The notes below the pieces were generated by a model. That model ran no database searches. It saw only the letters and a program-made list of their open reading frames with translations, and was not told the DNA's origin. From the NCBI RefSeq assembly GCF_000482805.1, contig NZ_KI519502.1, positions 1 to 64,000 of the forward strand: 64,000 nt of DNA, read 5' to 3'. A program made the position numbers and the translations under genes. Below are positions 37,827 through 50,713 of the stretch, piece after piece. Origin of the DNA: Deinococcus murrayi DSM 11303 (lineage in GTDB: Bacteria > Deinococcota > Deinococci > Deinococcales > Deinococcaceae). Every line of letters starts with the position of its first letter. Position 1 is the stretch's first letter.

Positions 37827-39024
37827 CCCCCTGCTGGCGTCAGGAACGCTGACTGCGCTCGTCTTGCTCACGCTGGCCTGGACGCGGCTGCCGGGGGGCG
37901 AGCGGCTCATGCTGCTGCCGCTGAGCGTATCTTCCCTCGTGCTGGGCGGGCTGGTGGCCTTCCTCGGCAGGCTGGAGCGCGAGCACCGCCCGGTCGCGGA
38001 CGCCACTGCCCAGGCGCTCGTACTGCAAGGGGCCGTCGCCGCCGCCGCGCTTGCCTTCGGGTGGGACCTTCAGCGGGCGCTGACGGTGGCGGTCGGTCTG
38101 GGCCTGGTGGTGACCGGAAATGCGACCGCCCGCGCCCGGCCAGGGCTGTGGTTCGGCTTCCGCACCCGCTGGGCGTTGCTCTCCGAGCGCTCCTGGTACG
38201 CCACCCAGCGGGAGGCGGCGCGGGCAGTCGTCACCCTGGGGCTGGTCTACGCGGCGTTCGCGGCCCTGACGCCCGCGCCGCTGCTGGTGCCCTGGGTCCT
38301 GCCCGTGGGCATGCTGCTCCTGCTGCTGCCTGTCCTCGTCAGCCTGCACCGCCTGTCCTACCGCGAGTACCTCGCTGACCCGGAGCGGCGTCCGGCAGTG
38401 GCGGGGGCGCGGCGGCACCTCCCGGCCCTCTCCGGCCCAGAACGGGTGCTGCTGGGGGTCGCAGTGGGGATGCCGCTGCTGTCGCTGGTGGGGGTGCTGC
38501 TCGCGCTGCCTTCCCTCCCCGAACAGGTCCCCCTGCACTTCAACGCGGCGGGCGAGGCCGACCGCTTCGGCCCGAAGACGGAACTGCTGACCCTACCGCT
38601 GCTGGGGCTGGGCCTCACGGCGCTGCTGTGGGCGTCCTCGCGCTTCGGCAGCGCGACCCCGGCCCAGCGGCACGTCACCCTGGTGATGGCGGCGCTGGGA
38701 GGAGCCTTCGTCGCCCCGCTGCCCCTGGGGGTGACCGGGGCCATGCACGTCACCCTGGGGGCGGCCCATGTCCTGATGCTGGTGGTGCTGGCCCTCGCCT
38801 TCGCCCTCCCCGGCCCGGATGGACGGCGGCGGGTGCGGGCGGCGCGGACCTGCGCGGCGCTCGCCCTGGCCCTGGCCCCCCTCCTGCTGCTGCTGCCACC
38901 GCGCGGGGCGGAGGCGGTGGGCACGCTCCTCCTCGTCTTCGGCAGCCTGCTCTTCCTCGCGCCGATGTTCGTCTTCGGGGTGCCGAGGAACACGGGCTGG
39001 CGAGGCCGGACGCCGGAGTCTTGA
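37807..39024 (+). CDS. SdpI/DUF1648-type polytopic membrane protein
   Basis: A 405-residue protein with about ten to twelve membrane helices. Two family parts are visible: an SdpI-like block GLWFGFRTRWALLSERSWYATQREAAR (residues about 113-140) and a DUF1648 block PEQVPLHFNAAGEADRFGPKTELLTLPLL (about 238-266). In Bacillus SdpI, these give immunity to the SdpC toxin and control SdpR. The order of the two parts (SdpI block first) differs from the usual DUF1648-first layout. Starts at GTG inside the repressor gene. No SdpABC toxin genes are nearby. Confidence 0.85.
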   Translation: MSRSRVDPLLASGTLTALVLLTLAWTRLPGGERLMLLPLSVSSLVLGGLVAFLGRLEREHRPVADATAQALVLQGAVAAAALAFGWDLQRALTVAVGLGLVVTGNATARARPGLWFGFRTRWALLSERSWYATQREAARAVVTLGLVYAAFAALTPAPLLVPWVLPVGMLLLLLPVLVSLHRLSYREYLADPERRPAVAGARRHLPALSGPERVLLGVAVGMPLLSLVGVLLALPSLPEQVPLHFNAAGEADRFGPKTELLTLPLLGLGLTALLWASSRFGSATPAQRHVTLVMAALGGAFVAPLPLGVTGAMHVTLGAAHVLMLVVLALAFALPGPDGRRRVRAARTCAALALALAPLLLLLPPRGAEAVGTLLLVFGSLLFLAPMFVFGVPRNTGWRGRTPES

Positions 39025-39058
39025 ACCTCCACCCGCCACGGGCGACAAGCCACATGCC

Positions 39059-39829
39059 CTACAACCGCTCCGCCCCCCACAGCAGCAGCGGCCCCAGCAC
39101 CAGCGCGGGCAACAGGCTGCCGACCCGCACCCGGCGGTCTTCCCAGCCCAGCCCCGCCAGCATCAGGTTCCAGGAGATGCCCACGATGATCAGTCCGCCC
39201 ATCCCGGTCACGAGGAGGACGTACGGGTTGGTCTTCAGGACTGCCGGGTCTGCGCCCCCCAGCAGCCCGGCGGCAAAGGCCCCCGCCGCGAGGCTGATGC
39301 CCCCCTGCACGGCGAGCACGGTCAGGGCGCTGAAGCCCACCCCGATGCCGTATGCCCCCGCGAGCGCGAGGGCCGCGATGCCGTCGAGCGTGCTTTTGAG
39401 GACGTAGGTCGCGTTGTCCCCGGTCAGCCCGTTTTGCAGCCCGCCCACGACCGTCATCGGCCCAATGCAAAAGAGCAGGCTGGCGGCGACGAAACCCTCC
39501 GTGAAGCGGCCCCCGCCCCGGAAGCGCTGCCGCAGCGTCTCGCCCAGCCGGGTCAGTCCCTCTTCGATGCCCAGCGCCTCGCCGATGACCGCGCCCCCCG
39601 CCAGCCCCAGCAGGGCCAGCAGCACCCCCGGAATCGGCCCGCCCGACACCCGGTTCAGTTCGCCCGCCATCCCCAGCGCGATAAAAAGGGTCACCAGCGA
39701 GAGCGTTTGCAGCAGCGTGCGCTGGGTGCGCTCTGGCAAGCGGCCCCCCAGCAGCAGGCCGACCAGGGTCCCGGCGAGGACCGCGCCGACATTGATGAGG
39801 GTGCCGGAGAGTTGCGTGAGCAGGCTCAT
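39059..39829 (-). CDS. DUF554 membrane protein
   Basis: A 256-residue inner-membrane protein with six to seven helices. It matches the DUF554/YqgA family: GTLINVGAVLAGTLVGLLLG at the start, AASLLFCIGPMTVVGGLQNGLTGDNATYVLKSTLDGIAALALA in the middle, and GGLIIVGISWNLMLAG near the end. Function of the family is not known. It is a single gene, convergent with the SdpI-like gene. Confidence 0.9.
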   Translation of the reverse strand: MSLLTQLSGTLINVGAVLAGTLVGLLLGGRLPERTQRTLLQTLSLVTLFIALGMAGELNRVSGGPIPGVLLALLGLAGGAVIGEALGIEEGLTRLGETLRQRFRGGGRFTEGFVAASLLFCIGPMTVVGGLQNGLTGDNATYVLKSTLDGIAALALAGAYGIGVGFSALTVLAVQGGISLAAGAFAAGLLGGADPAVLKTNPYVLLVTGMGGLIIVGISWNLMLAGLGWEDRRVRVGSLLPALVLGPLLLWGAERL

Positions 39830-39843
39830 GGACGTGCAGGCTA
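39830..39843 (-). promoter_or_regulatory. -10 box of the DUF554 gene
   Basis: TAGCCT (39838-39843, minus) stands 8 nt before the ATG at 39829. Confidence 0.5.
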
Positions 39844-40020
39844 GCGCGGGGAGGGCCGGGGCTGAGGCTCCCCTTCACACTTGACCCCCCACTGACAGGG
39901 GGCGTGGTACCCTCAGGGCACCTTGAACAGCTTGCGCGTCCCGCCTGTGCCCGCCTCCCACCTTCCCGGTGGCGGAGCGCCCGGTGCCGTGCGTGGCGCT
40001 CTGTCGCAACATCAACGTCT

Positions 40021-40044
40021 GGGGGCTGCCTGCGGGCGGCCCCC
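40021..40044 (+). promoter_or_regulatory. Leader hairpin before the small HTH gene
   Basis: GGGGGCTGCC (40021-40030) pairs with GGCGGCCCCC (40035-40044), nine Watson-Crick pairs and one G-U, with a 4-nt loop. It ends 7 nt before a G-rich SD. The leader from about 39914 is C/G-rich and holds no obvious gene. This could be an attenuator or a translation-blocking fold. Confidence 0.5.
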
Positions 40045-40066
40045 TGTGCTTGAGGGGGGGTTTGCC

Positions 40067-40270
40067 TTGACGCTCGCCGAACAGTTCCAGACGATGCCCA
40101 AGCTCCTGAAGGTCCGCGAAGTCGCCGACTATACCGGCACCCACGAACGCACCGTGCGCCGCTGGATTCGGGATGGTCGCCTCGCCGCCATCGAGCACCC
40201 CGAAGGCCTGCGGGTGCCCCGGCGCTCGCTGTGGCGCTTTCTGGGCCTGGATATGGCCCTGAGTGCCTGA
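40067..40270 (+). CDS. Small helix-turn-helix DNA-binding protein (excisionase/MerR-like HTH_17)
   Basis: A 67-residue protein made of a single HTH_17 domain: LLKVREVADYTGTHERTVRRWIRDGRLAAIEHPEGLRVPRRSLWRFL. Such proteins bend DNA or act as excisionases and small regulators. Start: TTG at 40067 with GAGGGGGGG 7 nt upstream; an ATG at 40094 would give 58 residues but has no SD. No integrase or phage gene is nearby, so a chromosomal regulator is more likely than an excisionase. The long folded leader is unusual for so small a gene. Confidence 0.85.
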   Translation: MTLAEQFQTMPKLLKVREVADYTGTHERTVRRWIRDGRLAAIEHPEGLRVPRRSLWRFLGLDMALSA

Positions 40271-40308
40271 GGGCCTTCTTCTCTCCTTCCTCCCCCGCAG
40301 GCGGGCCG

Positions 40309-40322
40309 TATCCTGACCCGGT
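40309..40322 (+). promoter_or_regulatory. -10 box of the helical-repeat protein gene
   Basis: TATCCT (40309-40314) stands 8 nt before the ATG at 40323. Confidence 0.5.
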
Positions 40323-41000
40323 ATGGACGCCGCCCGCCTCGCTGCCGCCCTCGACCAGGGGGAAGACCAGGCCCAGCGCGCCTTTGCTGCCGCTCCAGGG
40401 TGGCCCGCTGAGGCCGCCGCCGCCCTCGCCCTTCAGCGCGGACGGCCCCGGCTCGCGCTCGCCTGGAGCCGTGACCCGCTCATCCGTGCGGCGGCTCATC
40501 TGCGCCTGGGGGCGGTTGCGGAGGCTCGGCGCGAACTTGCCTCCCTGTCCGACGCGGCCCGGCCCGCCCTGCTGCGGGCGCGGGCGGGGGCGCTGGCGGG
40601 AGAATCGGGGGCAGAAGCCCTCGCCGTGCAGGCCCGCCTGCTGGCGCGGCAGGAGGGGGACGCCGGAGCGCTCGTCGCCGCCGCGACCCTGCTGGGCGAG
40701 CTGCTCCTCCCCACTGATCCCCGCCTCAGCCTGCGGACCCTGGCGGAGGGGCTGAAGGTCGCCGAGCTGACCGGACAGGAGGCGGACGCGCATCTCCTCG
40801 CAGTGCTCGCCCACGCGCAGCGGGCGCTGGGGGCCGGGCCAAAAGCGGGGCGCACCGCCGAGAAAGCCCTCGCCCGCTCGGCCCCCCGCAGCCCTGCCCG
40901 CGTGCTCGCCCTCCTCGCGTGCGGCCAGTCGGCAGAAGCTGAGGCTGAGGCGCAGGCAGGGGAGCTGGCTCCAGGGTGGTGGCGTTTCCTCACGCGCTAG
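40323..41000 (+). CDS. Alanine-rich alpha-helical (TPR-like) protein
   Basis: A 225-residue, Ala/Leu/Arg-rich protein. Helical pairs with TPR-like spacing are visible (ALALQRGRPRLALAWSRDPL, LRLGAVAEARRELASL, AVLAHAQRALGAGPKAGRTAEKAL, LALLACGQSAEAEAEAQ). No signal or membrane segment. No specific family recognised. The last 11 bp overlap the 3' end of the channel gene on the other strand. Confidence 0.7.
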   Translation: MDAARLAAALDQGEDQAQRAFAAAPGWPAEAAAALALQRGRPRLALAWSRDPLIRAAAHLRLGAVAEARRELASLSDAARPALLRARAGALAGESGAEALAVQARLLARQEGDAGALVAAATLLGELLLPTDPRLSLRTLAEGLKVAELTGQEADAHLLAVLAHAQRALGAGPKAGRTAEKALARSAPRSPARVLALLACGQSAEAEAEAQAGELAPGWWRFLTR

Positions 41001-41843
41001 GCAACCCTTCCCCACACCGTTTGCAAAAGCGGGCGTCGGGGTCGTGCCCCTCCAGGCCGCAGCGGGGGCACCTGCGGGGGGCGGGGCGGCGCGGGGGTCC
41101 GGCTTGGTCCTGGAGGCCTTGGGCGCGGGCGAGGTTGACCGTCACGATGCCCGTCGGCACCGCCAGGATGCCGTAGCCCAGAATCATGGCGAGGGAGGCC
41201 AGTCCCTTGCCCAGCGGCGTTTTGGGCGCGATGTCGCCGTAGCCCACGGTGGTCAGGGTGACGATGGCCCAATAGATGCTGGTCGGGATGCTGGTGTAGC
41301 CGTTGGCCGGTCCCTCGACCAGGTACATCAGCGCCCCGATGATGGTCACCAGCGTGAGGACTGTCGCCAAGAAGACCGTGATTTTGGCCGCGCTCGCCCG
41401 CAGCGCGGCGCTGAGTACGCTGGCCTCCGAGAGGTAGCGGGCGAGCTTGAGAATCCGGAAGATGCGCAGCAGCCGCAGCACCCGCACGATGAGCAGCGTC
41501 TCGGCCCCCGGCAACAGCAGCGCGAGGTACCCCGGCAAGATGGAGAGCAGGTCCACCACCCCGAAAAAGGAGCGGGCGTAGTTCCAGGGGTGCCGCGCCG
41601 TGAACAGCCGCAACCCGTATTCCAGCGAAAACAGCAGGGTCAGCAGCCACTCAGCCTGTTTGAGGGCGGGGCCGTACGCCGCCCGAAAGGGCCGCACGCT
41701 GTCGAGCATGACCACCCCGATGCTGGCGAGGATAAGCACGATAAGCACGAGGTCAAAGGCCCGCCCCGCCGGAGTGTCGTTGTTGAACACGACGTTGCCG
41801 AGGGTGACCCGCCACGCAGCGCGGTGGTCGCCGGGCCGCCGGG

Positions 41844-41847
<4 letters not shown>
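40990..41847 (-). CDS. Voltage-gated-type potassium channel with C-terminal zinc ribbon
   Basis: A 285-residue six-helix channel subunit. The S4 helix has regularly spaced positive charges (VRVLRLLRIFRILKLARYL), and the pore loop has the K+ filter TLTTVGYGDIAP. After S6 there is a 55-residue cytosolic tail that ends in CPRCGLEGHDPDARFCKRCG, a four-Cys zinc ribbon. The tail is an unusual addition compared with KvAP-like channels, where an RCK domain or nothing follows. Its ATG overlaps the P450 stop as ATGA. Confidence 0.88.
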
Positions 41848-43106
<1,259 letters not shown>

Positions 43107-43118
43107 GCGTTCAGGCTA
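43107..43118 (-). promoter_or_regulatory. Leaderless -10 box of the P450-channel unit
   Basis: TAGCCT (43113-43118, minus) plus 6 nt precedes the ATG at 43106. Confidence 0.6.
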
Positions 43119-43143
43119 CGCCCTAGCTCCCCCACCCGCGCCC

Positions 43144-43962
43144 TCACGCGAAGGTCTGCTCGACCAGCGGCAGACGCCCCCCCTCGCCGCGCCGAACGTC
43201 CTCGCTCCCCAGGGGAGCGGTCTCGTGCAGGATGGTCACGGGGGCGGTGGTCGGGAGGGCGTCGTCGGGGGCCGGGAGGTGCCGGGCGCTCAGCTCCGAA
43301 AAGGACTGCATCAAGGCGCGGTACTGGCTCACAAACTGGGCGTACTCGTTCCGGACGGCGCTCAATCGGGCGCTGAGTTCGGCATGGCGCTCGCTGTAGG
43401 CGCGGTCCAGATAGGTGGTGCGCTCGGCGTGGGCGCGGTCGCGCTCCAAGGTGAGGTCATGGTGCCGCTGCTCCAGCTCGGCCAGGCGGTCGCGGTAGCT
43501 CAGCTCTAGCTCGTGCATGCGGGCCGCGTGCGCGGCTTCCAACTCGGCGAGGCGGGCTTCCGCCGCCTGCTGCCGGGCCTCGCACTCGGCCTGCGCCTGC
43601 GAGAGCATCAGCTCGCACTGCCGCGCGGCGTTCTCACGCAGGTCGTGGCCGATACGCTCGGCAGCCACGACCGCCCGGCGAATCTCATCTTCGGACTGGC
43701 GGCGCTCTTCCAACTCGCGCTCCAGGGTGCTCAGGCGCTCACGCAGGGCCTGCCGCTCGTGCAGCAGCGCCTCGACGCGGCCCGCGACCCGCTCCAAAAA
43801 GGCCCGCACCGCTCCCCGGTCATAGCCTAGGGCGCGGCGGCCAAAGGTCTGGTGGGTGATGTCCAGGGGGGTGAGGGCCTCGTGGCCTTGCGGCAGGGGG
43901 CCGCTGAGGAGGGGCGTTTCGGCGGGGGTCACAGTCTGTTCGGTAAGGGGGGAGGTCGTCAT
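43144..43962 (-). CDS. DivIVA-like cell-division/polarity protein
   Basis: A 272-residue protein. Residues about 30-65 match the DivIVA N-terminal membrane-curvature motif ([38 protein letters not shown]). Residues 65-215 are one long coiled coil with heptad Leu/Ala and many Glu/Arg. The tail is non-helical and acidic. Deinococcus DivIVA helps set division plane and chromosome segregation. Start at 43962 has AAGGAG; it overlaps the yggS stop as ATGA, the common yggS-divIVA order of the dcw/ylm region. Confidence 0.9.
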   Translation of the reverse strand: MTTSPLTEQTVTPAETPLLSGPLPQGHEALTPLDITHQTFGRRALGYDRGAVRAFLERVAGRVEALLHERQALRERLSTLERELEERRQSEDEIRRAVVAAERIGHDLRENAARQCELMLSQAQAECEARQQAAEARLAELEAAHAARMHELELSYRDRLAELEQRHHDLTLERDRAHAERTTYLDRAYSERHAELSARLSAVRNEYAQFVSQYRALMQSFSELSARHLPAPDDALPTTAPVTILHETAPLGSEDVRRGEGGRLPLVEQTFA

Positions 43963-44603
43963 AGAAAAAGGCTCCTTCCGACGCGCACCAGGGTCGCGCC
44001 CGCGTGAATGGCCAGCTCGTAATCGCCGCTCATGCCCATGCTGAGTTCGGGCAGACCCAGGTCTTGCGCCCGCTGCGCCGTCTCCAGAAAAACCCGCCGG
44101 GCGGCGTCGGGGTCGCCCTCCGGGGCCATCACCATCAAGCCGCGCACCGTGAGGCCCGTGGCGACCACCTCCCCGTAGACTCGGCGCAGGTCGTGGGGGG
44201 GAATGCCGTGCTTTTGCGCTTCTCCGTTGTGGACTTGCAGCAGCACGGCGGGTGCCCGGCCCCACCCGGCGGCGGCGTCGGCGAGGGTTTCGGCCTGCCG
44301 AGTGGCCTCCAGGGAATGCACCAGCGTGACCGGGCGCAGGTACTTGACTTTGTTGAGTTGCAGTGGCCCGATAAAGTGCCACTCCAGGTCGGGCCGCTGC
44401 GCCGCCTTGTCGCGCAGCTCCTGAGCGCGGCCTTCGCCCAGCGGCAGCCCGCCGGGTTGCAGGGCCGCGTACGGCAGCACGGCGCGTTCGATGGCCTCCA
44501 GCGGCTGTCCCTTGGTGACCGCGACCAGCCGCACGCTGCCCGGTGCCCGCCCCGCCGCAGCCTCGGCAGCGCGAATGGCGGCCAGCACCGCTGGAACGGT
44601 CAT
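43959..44603 (-). CDS. PLP homeostasis protein YggS/YlmE
   Basis: A 214-residue single-domain TIM-barrel PLP-binding protein. The PLP Lys is in [13 protein letters not shown]; family blocks are [13 protein letters not shown] (in place of FGENYVQE), [47 protein letters not shown], and [23 protein letters not shown]. It buffers pyridoxal phosphate. Start ATG with GGAGAAGAG upstream. It is coupled to divIVA. Confidence 0.95.
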   Translation of the reverse strand: MTVPAVLAAIRAAEAAAGRAPGSVRLVAVTKGQPLEAIERAVLPYAALQPGGLPLGEGRAQELRDKAAQRPDLEWHFIGPLQLNKVKYLRPVTLVHSLEATRQAETLADAAAGWGRAPAVLLQVHNGEAQKHGIPPHDLRRVYGEVVATGLTVRGLMVMAPEGDPDAARRVFLETAQRAQDLGLPELSMGMSGDYELAIHAGATLVRVGRSLFL

Positions 44604-44895
44604 GGCTCTTCTCCGCCGCCGGGCCGCAAGCGGCTTTTTCCGGCCTGCCCCTGGGTGGATTGGGTCACGCCGGGCATTGTGGCCCCTTCTGCCGCTCAGC
44701 TCAAGCCCCCGCCCGACCAGCGGGGCCGGGCCGCGAGGTGCAGGCCGCGTCAAGAACCCTTCATCCTTCTCAGCTCGCCAGCGGAAAGGGTGGGGCAGCC
44801 GCCTGCCCACGCGCCTTCTCGTTTCGGCCTGCGGGGAGTACCCGCCACGCTGAAGGGGAAACGGGGCCGTGAGGCTGTGCCACACTAGGAGACAC
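44604..44895. other. Divergent intergenic region yggS-bamA
   Basis: About 290 bp between two outward-facing genes. It should contain both promoters. No gene, tRNA-like fold or repeat was recognised; AGGAG stands before the bamA ATG. Confidence 0.5.
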
Positions 44896-47439
<2,544 letters not shown>

Positions 47440-47454
47440 CGCTGGAACTCTTTA

Positions 47455-47497
47455 GGGCGGGGACAGGCTTCTTTGGGGGGCCTGTCCCCGCCCTCCG
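47455..47497 (+). terminator. Rho-independent terminator of bamA
   Basis: GGGCGGGGACAGGC (47455-47468) pairs perfectly with GCCTGTCCCCGCCC (47480-47493), a 14-bp stem. Confidence 0.85.
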
Positions 47498-47530
47498 TGT
47501 ACTGTCCCCCTCCGCTGAAAAGGAGGCCAT

Positions 47531-47567
47531 TTGACTCTGCCCTTGGGGCAACCTCCAGACTGGCGCG
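47531..47567 (+). promoter_or_regulatory. MerR-type autoregulated promoter with 19-bp spacer
   Basis: TTGACT (47531-47536) and CAGACT (47556-47561) are 19 bp apart, the stretched spacing that MerR proteins correct by twisting DNA. The spacer holds TGCCC-TTG-GGGCA (47538-47550), a perfect inverted repeat. The GTG follows 6 nt after the -10, so the mRNA is probably leaderless. Confidence 0.8.
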
Positions 47568-48407
47568 GTGACCGACCTCCCAGAACCGCTCCTCACCATC
47601 AGTCACTTCGCGCGGCTTTCTCGGCTGTCGCCCAAAGCGCTGCGGCTTTACGACGCGCTGGGGCTGCTGCGCCCGGCTCAGGTGGACCCGGCGAGTGGCT
47701 ACCGCTTTTATGTGGCGGGTCAGCTCGAAGAGGCCCGTCTGATTGGGCTGCTCAGGCGGCTGGAGATGCCCCTGCCGCAGATTCAGGAACTGCTGCGGGC
47801 ACCCGGCGCGGACCGGGCAGAGCTGCTGGCACAGTATTGGCAAGGCTTGCAGCGCGGCATGCGGGAAAAGGAGAGTCTGGTCGCGTACCTCACGGGCTAT
47901 TTCGGCCAAAAGGAGACCCAGATGTTTGAGATTCAGGAACGGGAAGTGCCGCCCCTCCAGGTCATCGGCAAGCGGGGGCGGGTGCATCTCGGTGAGCTGC
48001 CCGCGTTCATTGCCCGCACGTTTCAGGAGTTGCAGCGCCACCTAGCGGCCCAGGACGCCCCGTTTGCCGGGGCACCCTACACCCTCTTTTACGGTGAAGT
48101 CAGCGCCGACTCGGATGGCCCCGTCGAGGTCTGCATCCCCTTTCTCGGCCAGGTTTCGCCGGGCCAAGGCATGACGGTGCGGCGCGAACCCGCCTTCCGC
48201 GAAGCCTACGCCACGCTGACCGGAGCGCAGCGGGGGCAGGTGCAGGCCATCCTCACTGCGCACGACGAGGTGGCGGGTTGGCTCAAGCAGCACGGCAAGA
48301 CTCTGGCTCGCCCCGCCCGCGAGGTGTACCTCCAGCCCCAGGAAGGAGAAGAGGGCGAACGGCAAGCGGCCCTGGAAATCGCTTACCCGTACTGGGCCGA
48401 GCGCTGA
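47568..48407 (+). CDS. MerR-family regulator with GyrI-like ligand domain (BmrR type)
   Basis: A 279-residue activator. Residues 8-75 are the MerR winged helix ([60 protein letters not shown]), followed by the dimer coiled coil (75-115). The C-terminal 160 residues match the GyrI-like small-molecule domain ([44 protein letters not shown]), as in BmrR, which senses multidrug cations. There is no adjacent efflux gene. GTG start, 6 nt after a -10 box. Confidence 0.92.
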   Translation: MTDLPEPLLTISHFARLSRLSPKALRLYDALGLLRPAQVDPASGYRFYVAGQLEEARLIGLLRRLEMPLPQIQELLRAPGADRAELLAQYWQGLQRGMREKESLVAYLTGYFGQKETQMFEIQEREVPPLQVIGKRGRVHLGELPAFIARTFQELQRHLAAQDAPFAGAPYTLFYGEVSADSDGPVEVCIPFLGQVSPGQGMTVRREPAFREAYATLTGAQRGQVQAILTAHDEVAGWLKQHGKTLARPAREVYLQPQEGEEGERQAALEIAYPYWAER

Positions 48408-48454
48408 AGCAGGCAGGAGAAGCGTCCTCCGGCCCGGCGGGCGGGCAGAGCCGC

Positions 48455-48467
48455 TAGCATGCCCCCC
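48455..48467 (+). promoter_or_regulatory. -10 box upstream of rqcH
   Basis: TAGCAT (48455-48460) plus 7 nt leads to a GTG at 48468, the start of a 16-codon frame. The mRNA would begin about 38 nt before the rqcH GTG. Confidence 0.5.
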
Positions 48468-48518
48468 GTGAACCGCTCCCTGTGCCCCCGTTCCGAGGCC
48501 CAACCGTGGAAGGGCTGA
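48468..48518 (+). CDS. Possible 16-residue leader peptide overlapping the rqcH start
   Basis: From the GTG 7 nt after a TAGCAT box the frame reads [16 protein letters not shown] and stops at TGA 48516-48518. It overlaps the first codons of rqcH in another frame; its TGA overlaps an internal rqcH ATG. Whether it is translated is unknown. Confidence 0.3.
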   Translation: MNRSLCPRSEAQPWKG

Positions 48519-50053
48519 TGCTCGCGCAGGTGCTGGGGGACCTTGCCCCGCACCTGCCCGCCCGCACGCTGGGTTGGGTCTTTCCCGACGAGACGACGGC
48601 GGCGCTGCTGCTCGACGGGGTGGGCAACCTCGTCTTGAGTTACCGCCCGCCGCAGCCCGTGGTGTTCCTGACGCGCGAGCGGCTGCGCGGGGACCCGCAC
48701 AACGGCTTTCAGCGCTTCCTCGCGGCGCGGGTGCGCGGCGACCTCACGCGGGCCGAGCAGCTCAAGCTGGACCGGGTGTTCGCGCTGCACTTTGCCGGAG
48801 AGGAAGGCTTCGTGCCCCAGCCCCCCACCCGGCTCCTTTTTGAGGTGACGGGGCGCAACGCCAACCTGCTGGTGCTGGAGCCGGGCGAGGGCTTTGCGGG
48901 CCGCATCCTGCTGGCCGCCCGCGAAATCACCGGGAGTCGCAACCGCTTCCGCACGGTGCGTTCTGGGGGCGAGTACACCCCGCCTCCTCCCTACGACAAG
49001 CTCGACCCCCGCACCCTGACTCCAGAGGAGGCCCGCTCGCTGGCTGCCCTGCCCCTGGGTCGCTGGCGCGAGCGGCTCGACGGGCTGGGGCCGCTGCTGG
49101 GGGCCGAACTCGTGCGCCGAGCGGGGCTGTCGCCCGCCGAAGCCCCCGGCGAGCGCTGGCCGCAGGTGCTGGACGCCGTGCGTTCGTTGGTCGCCGACCC
49201 CAGCGTCGCAGAAGGCGTGATGGAGGGCGGTGCCCGCGAGGCCGCCCGTGCCGAAAAGGCCGCCCAGCTCCGCAAGGCGCTGCGCGAGCCGCTAGAGAAA
49301 CGGGTCACCCTGCTGGAGAACCAACTCGCGGACGTGGCCCGCGCCGAGCAGGCCCTGGAAGCCGCCGCCGGGGACCGCGCCGAGGCCGACCTGCTGATGG
49401 CCTATGCCCACACGGTCGCGCCAGGGGCCGCCTCGGTGCTCCTGCCCGCCTTTGACGGCAGCGGCGAGGTCCCGGTGGCCCTCGAACCTCAGCTCAGCGC
49501 CGTGCAGAACGCCGAAAAGCGGTACGCCCGCGCTCGCCGGCGCGAGGAGGTCTACGAGCGGCTGGCAGAGCGTGAACCCACGCTGCGCTCGGAGTTGGCA
49601 GAAGCCCGCGCCCGCCTCGCGCACCTGGAGACCGCCACCCTGGAAGAGCTGGAAGCCTTGTCTGCCACCTTGCAGCAGGAGCGCCCGGAAAAGAGTCCCT
49701 ACGGTGCCCGTTACACCACGCCGGGGGGATTCGAGGTGCTTGTTGGGCGCAACAACAAGGAAAACGCCGTCCTCACACACCGCTTGGGCCGCAGCATGGA
49801 CCACTGGTTTCATGCTCAGGGCTATCCCGGCAGCCATGTCCTCGTGCGCTCCGGCGGGCGCGACCTTGACCTTCCCGACATCCTGTATGCGGCGCGGCTG
49901 GCGGCGGCCCACTCCAGGGCGCGGGGCAGCTCCAACGTCCCGGTGGACTACACCCGCATCAAGCACGTGTGGCGGCCCAGGGGCGCTCCTGCCGGACAGG
50001 TGCACTACACGGACCAGAAGACAGTGTTTGTGGAGGGGACGCTGCCGGAATAG
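48506..50053 (+). CDS. rqcH: Ribosome quality-control factor RqcH (NFACT family)
   Basis: A 515-residue NFACT protein that binds stalled 50S subunits and adds alanine tails with tRNA-Ala. The NFACT-N domain starts [12 protein letters not shown] and holds the conserved Asp-Arg pair in [12 protein letters not shown] helix-hairpin-helix region follows (about residues 165-215), then the long coiled-coil M domain (about 240-385), and the NFACT-R (DUF814) domain with [50 protein letters not shown] and [13 protein letters not shown]. The GTG at 48506 has GAGG 7 nt upstream and fits the family N-terminus; GTG 48482 and ATG 48518 are alternatives. Confidence 0.92.
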   Translation: MEGLMLAQVLGDLAPHLPARTLGWVFPDETTAALLLDGVGNLVLSYRPPQPVVFLTRERLRGDPHNGFQRFLAARVRGDLTRAEQLKLDRVFALHFAGEEGFVPQPPTRLLFEVTGRNANLLVLEPGEGFAGRILLAAREITGSRNRFRTVRSGGEYTPPPPYDKLDPRTLTPEEARSLAALPLGRWRERLDGLGPLLGAELVRRAGLSPAEAPGERWPQVLDAVRSLVADPSVAEGVMEGGAREAARAEKAAQLRKALREPLEKRVTLLENQLADVARAEQALEAAAGDRAEADLLMAYAHTVAPGAASVLLPAFDGSGEVPVALEPQLSAVQNAEKRYARARRREEVYERLAEREPTLRSELAEARARLAHLETATLEELEALSATLQQERPEKSPYGARYTTPGGFEVLVGRNNKENAVLTHRLGRSMDHWFHAQGYPGSHVLVRSGGRDLDLPDILYAARLAAAHSRARGSSNVPVDYTRIKHVWRPRGAPAGQVHYTDQKTVFVEGTLPE

Positions 50054-50140
50054 CGGCCAGCCGCCAGCCGTCATCTCCCAGCAACGCCGGGGGCTTTGGC
50101 CGAGGAGCTGAAGCTTTGGTCGGGCTGGCGGCTGGCCGCT
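50052..50140. repeat. 18-bp perfect inverted repeat element between rqcH and panD
   Basis: AGCGGCCAGCCGCCAGCC (50052-50069) is exactly mirrored at 50123-50140, with a 53-bp loop. The left arm begins in the rqcH stop codon. It is related in sequence to the element at 7065-7177. Confidence 0.75.
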
Positions 50141-50201
50141 GGCGACTGGAGGCTCACCGCCGATAGCTGCTCCCCTCACGCCCCCCCCTGCCCGGACCCC
50201 C

Positions 50202-50215
50202 TACAATGCCCGGCT
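50202..50215 (+). promoter_or_regulatory. -10 box of panD
   Basis: TACAAT (50202-50207) stands 8 nt before GTG 50216. Confidence 0.55.
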
Positions 50216-50578
<363 letters not shown>

Positions 50579-50593
50579 ACGCGGGTGGCAGCG

Positions 50594-50640
50594 GCAGGGG
50601 CGCGGGGGGAGGGAGGAATAAGACTCCTTTGCGCCCCTGC
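50594..50640 (+). terminator. Probable terminator of panD
   Basis: GCAGGGGCGC (50594-50603) pairs with GCGCCCCTGC (50631-50640); a GGAG/CTCC pair lies inside the 27-nt loop. GGCTTTCT follows. Confidence 0.6.
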
Positions 50641-50700
50641 GGCTTTCTGACGAAAATCTAACAACTCAAATCCAGTCCAGACAAATCCTCAGAGAGCCTT

Positions 50701-50713
50701 TACACTCCGGAAT
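50701..50713 (+). promoter_or_regulatory. Leaderless -10 box of the HD-GYP gene
   Basis: TACACT (50701-50706) plus 7 nt precedes GTG 50714, in a locally AT-richer stretch. Confidence 0.65.

Noticed and set aside
40067..40270. A prophage excisionase
   Set aside because: No integrase, att repeat or phage gene is nearby and base composition is that of the host.
38358..41015. An 880-codon minus-strand frame across several genes
   Set aside because: It crosses DUF554, the HTH gene and a helical protein, each better supported; no motif in the long product.
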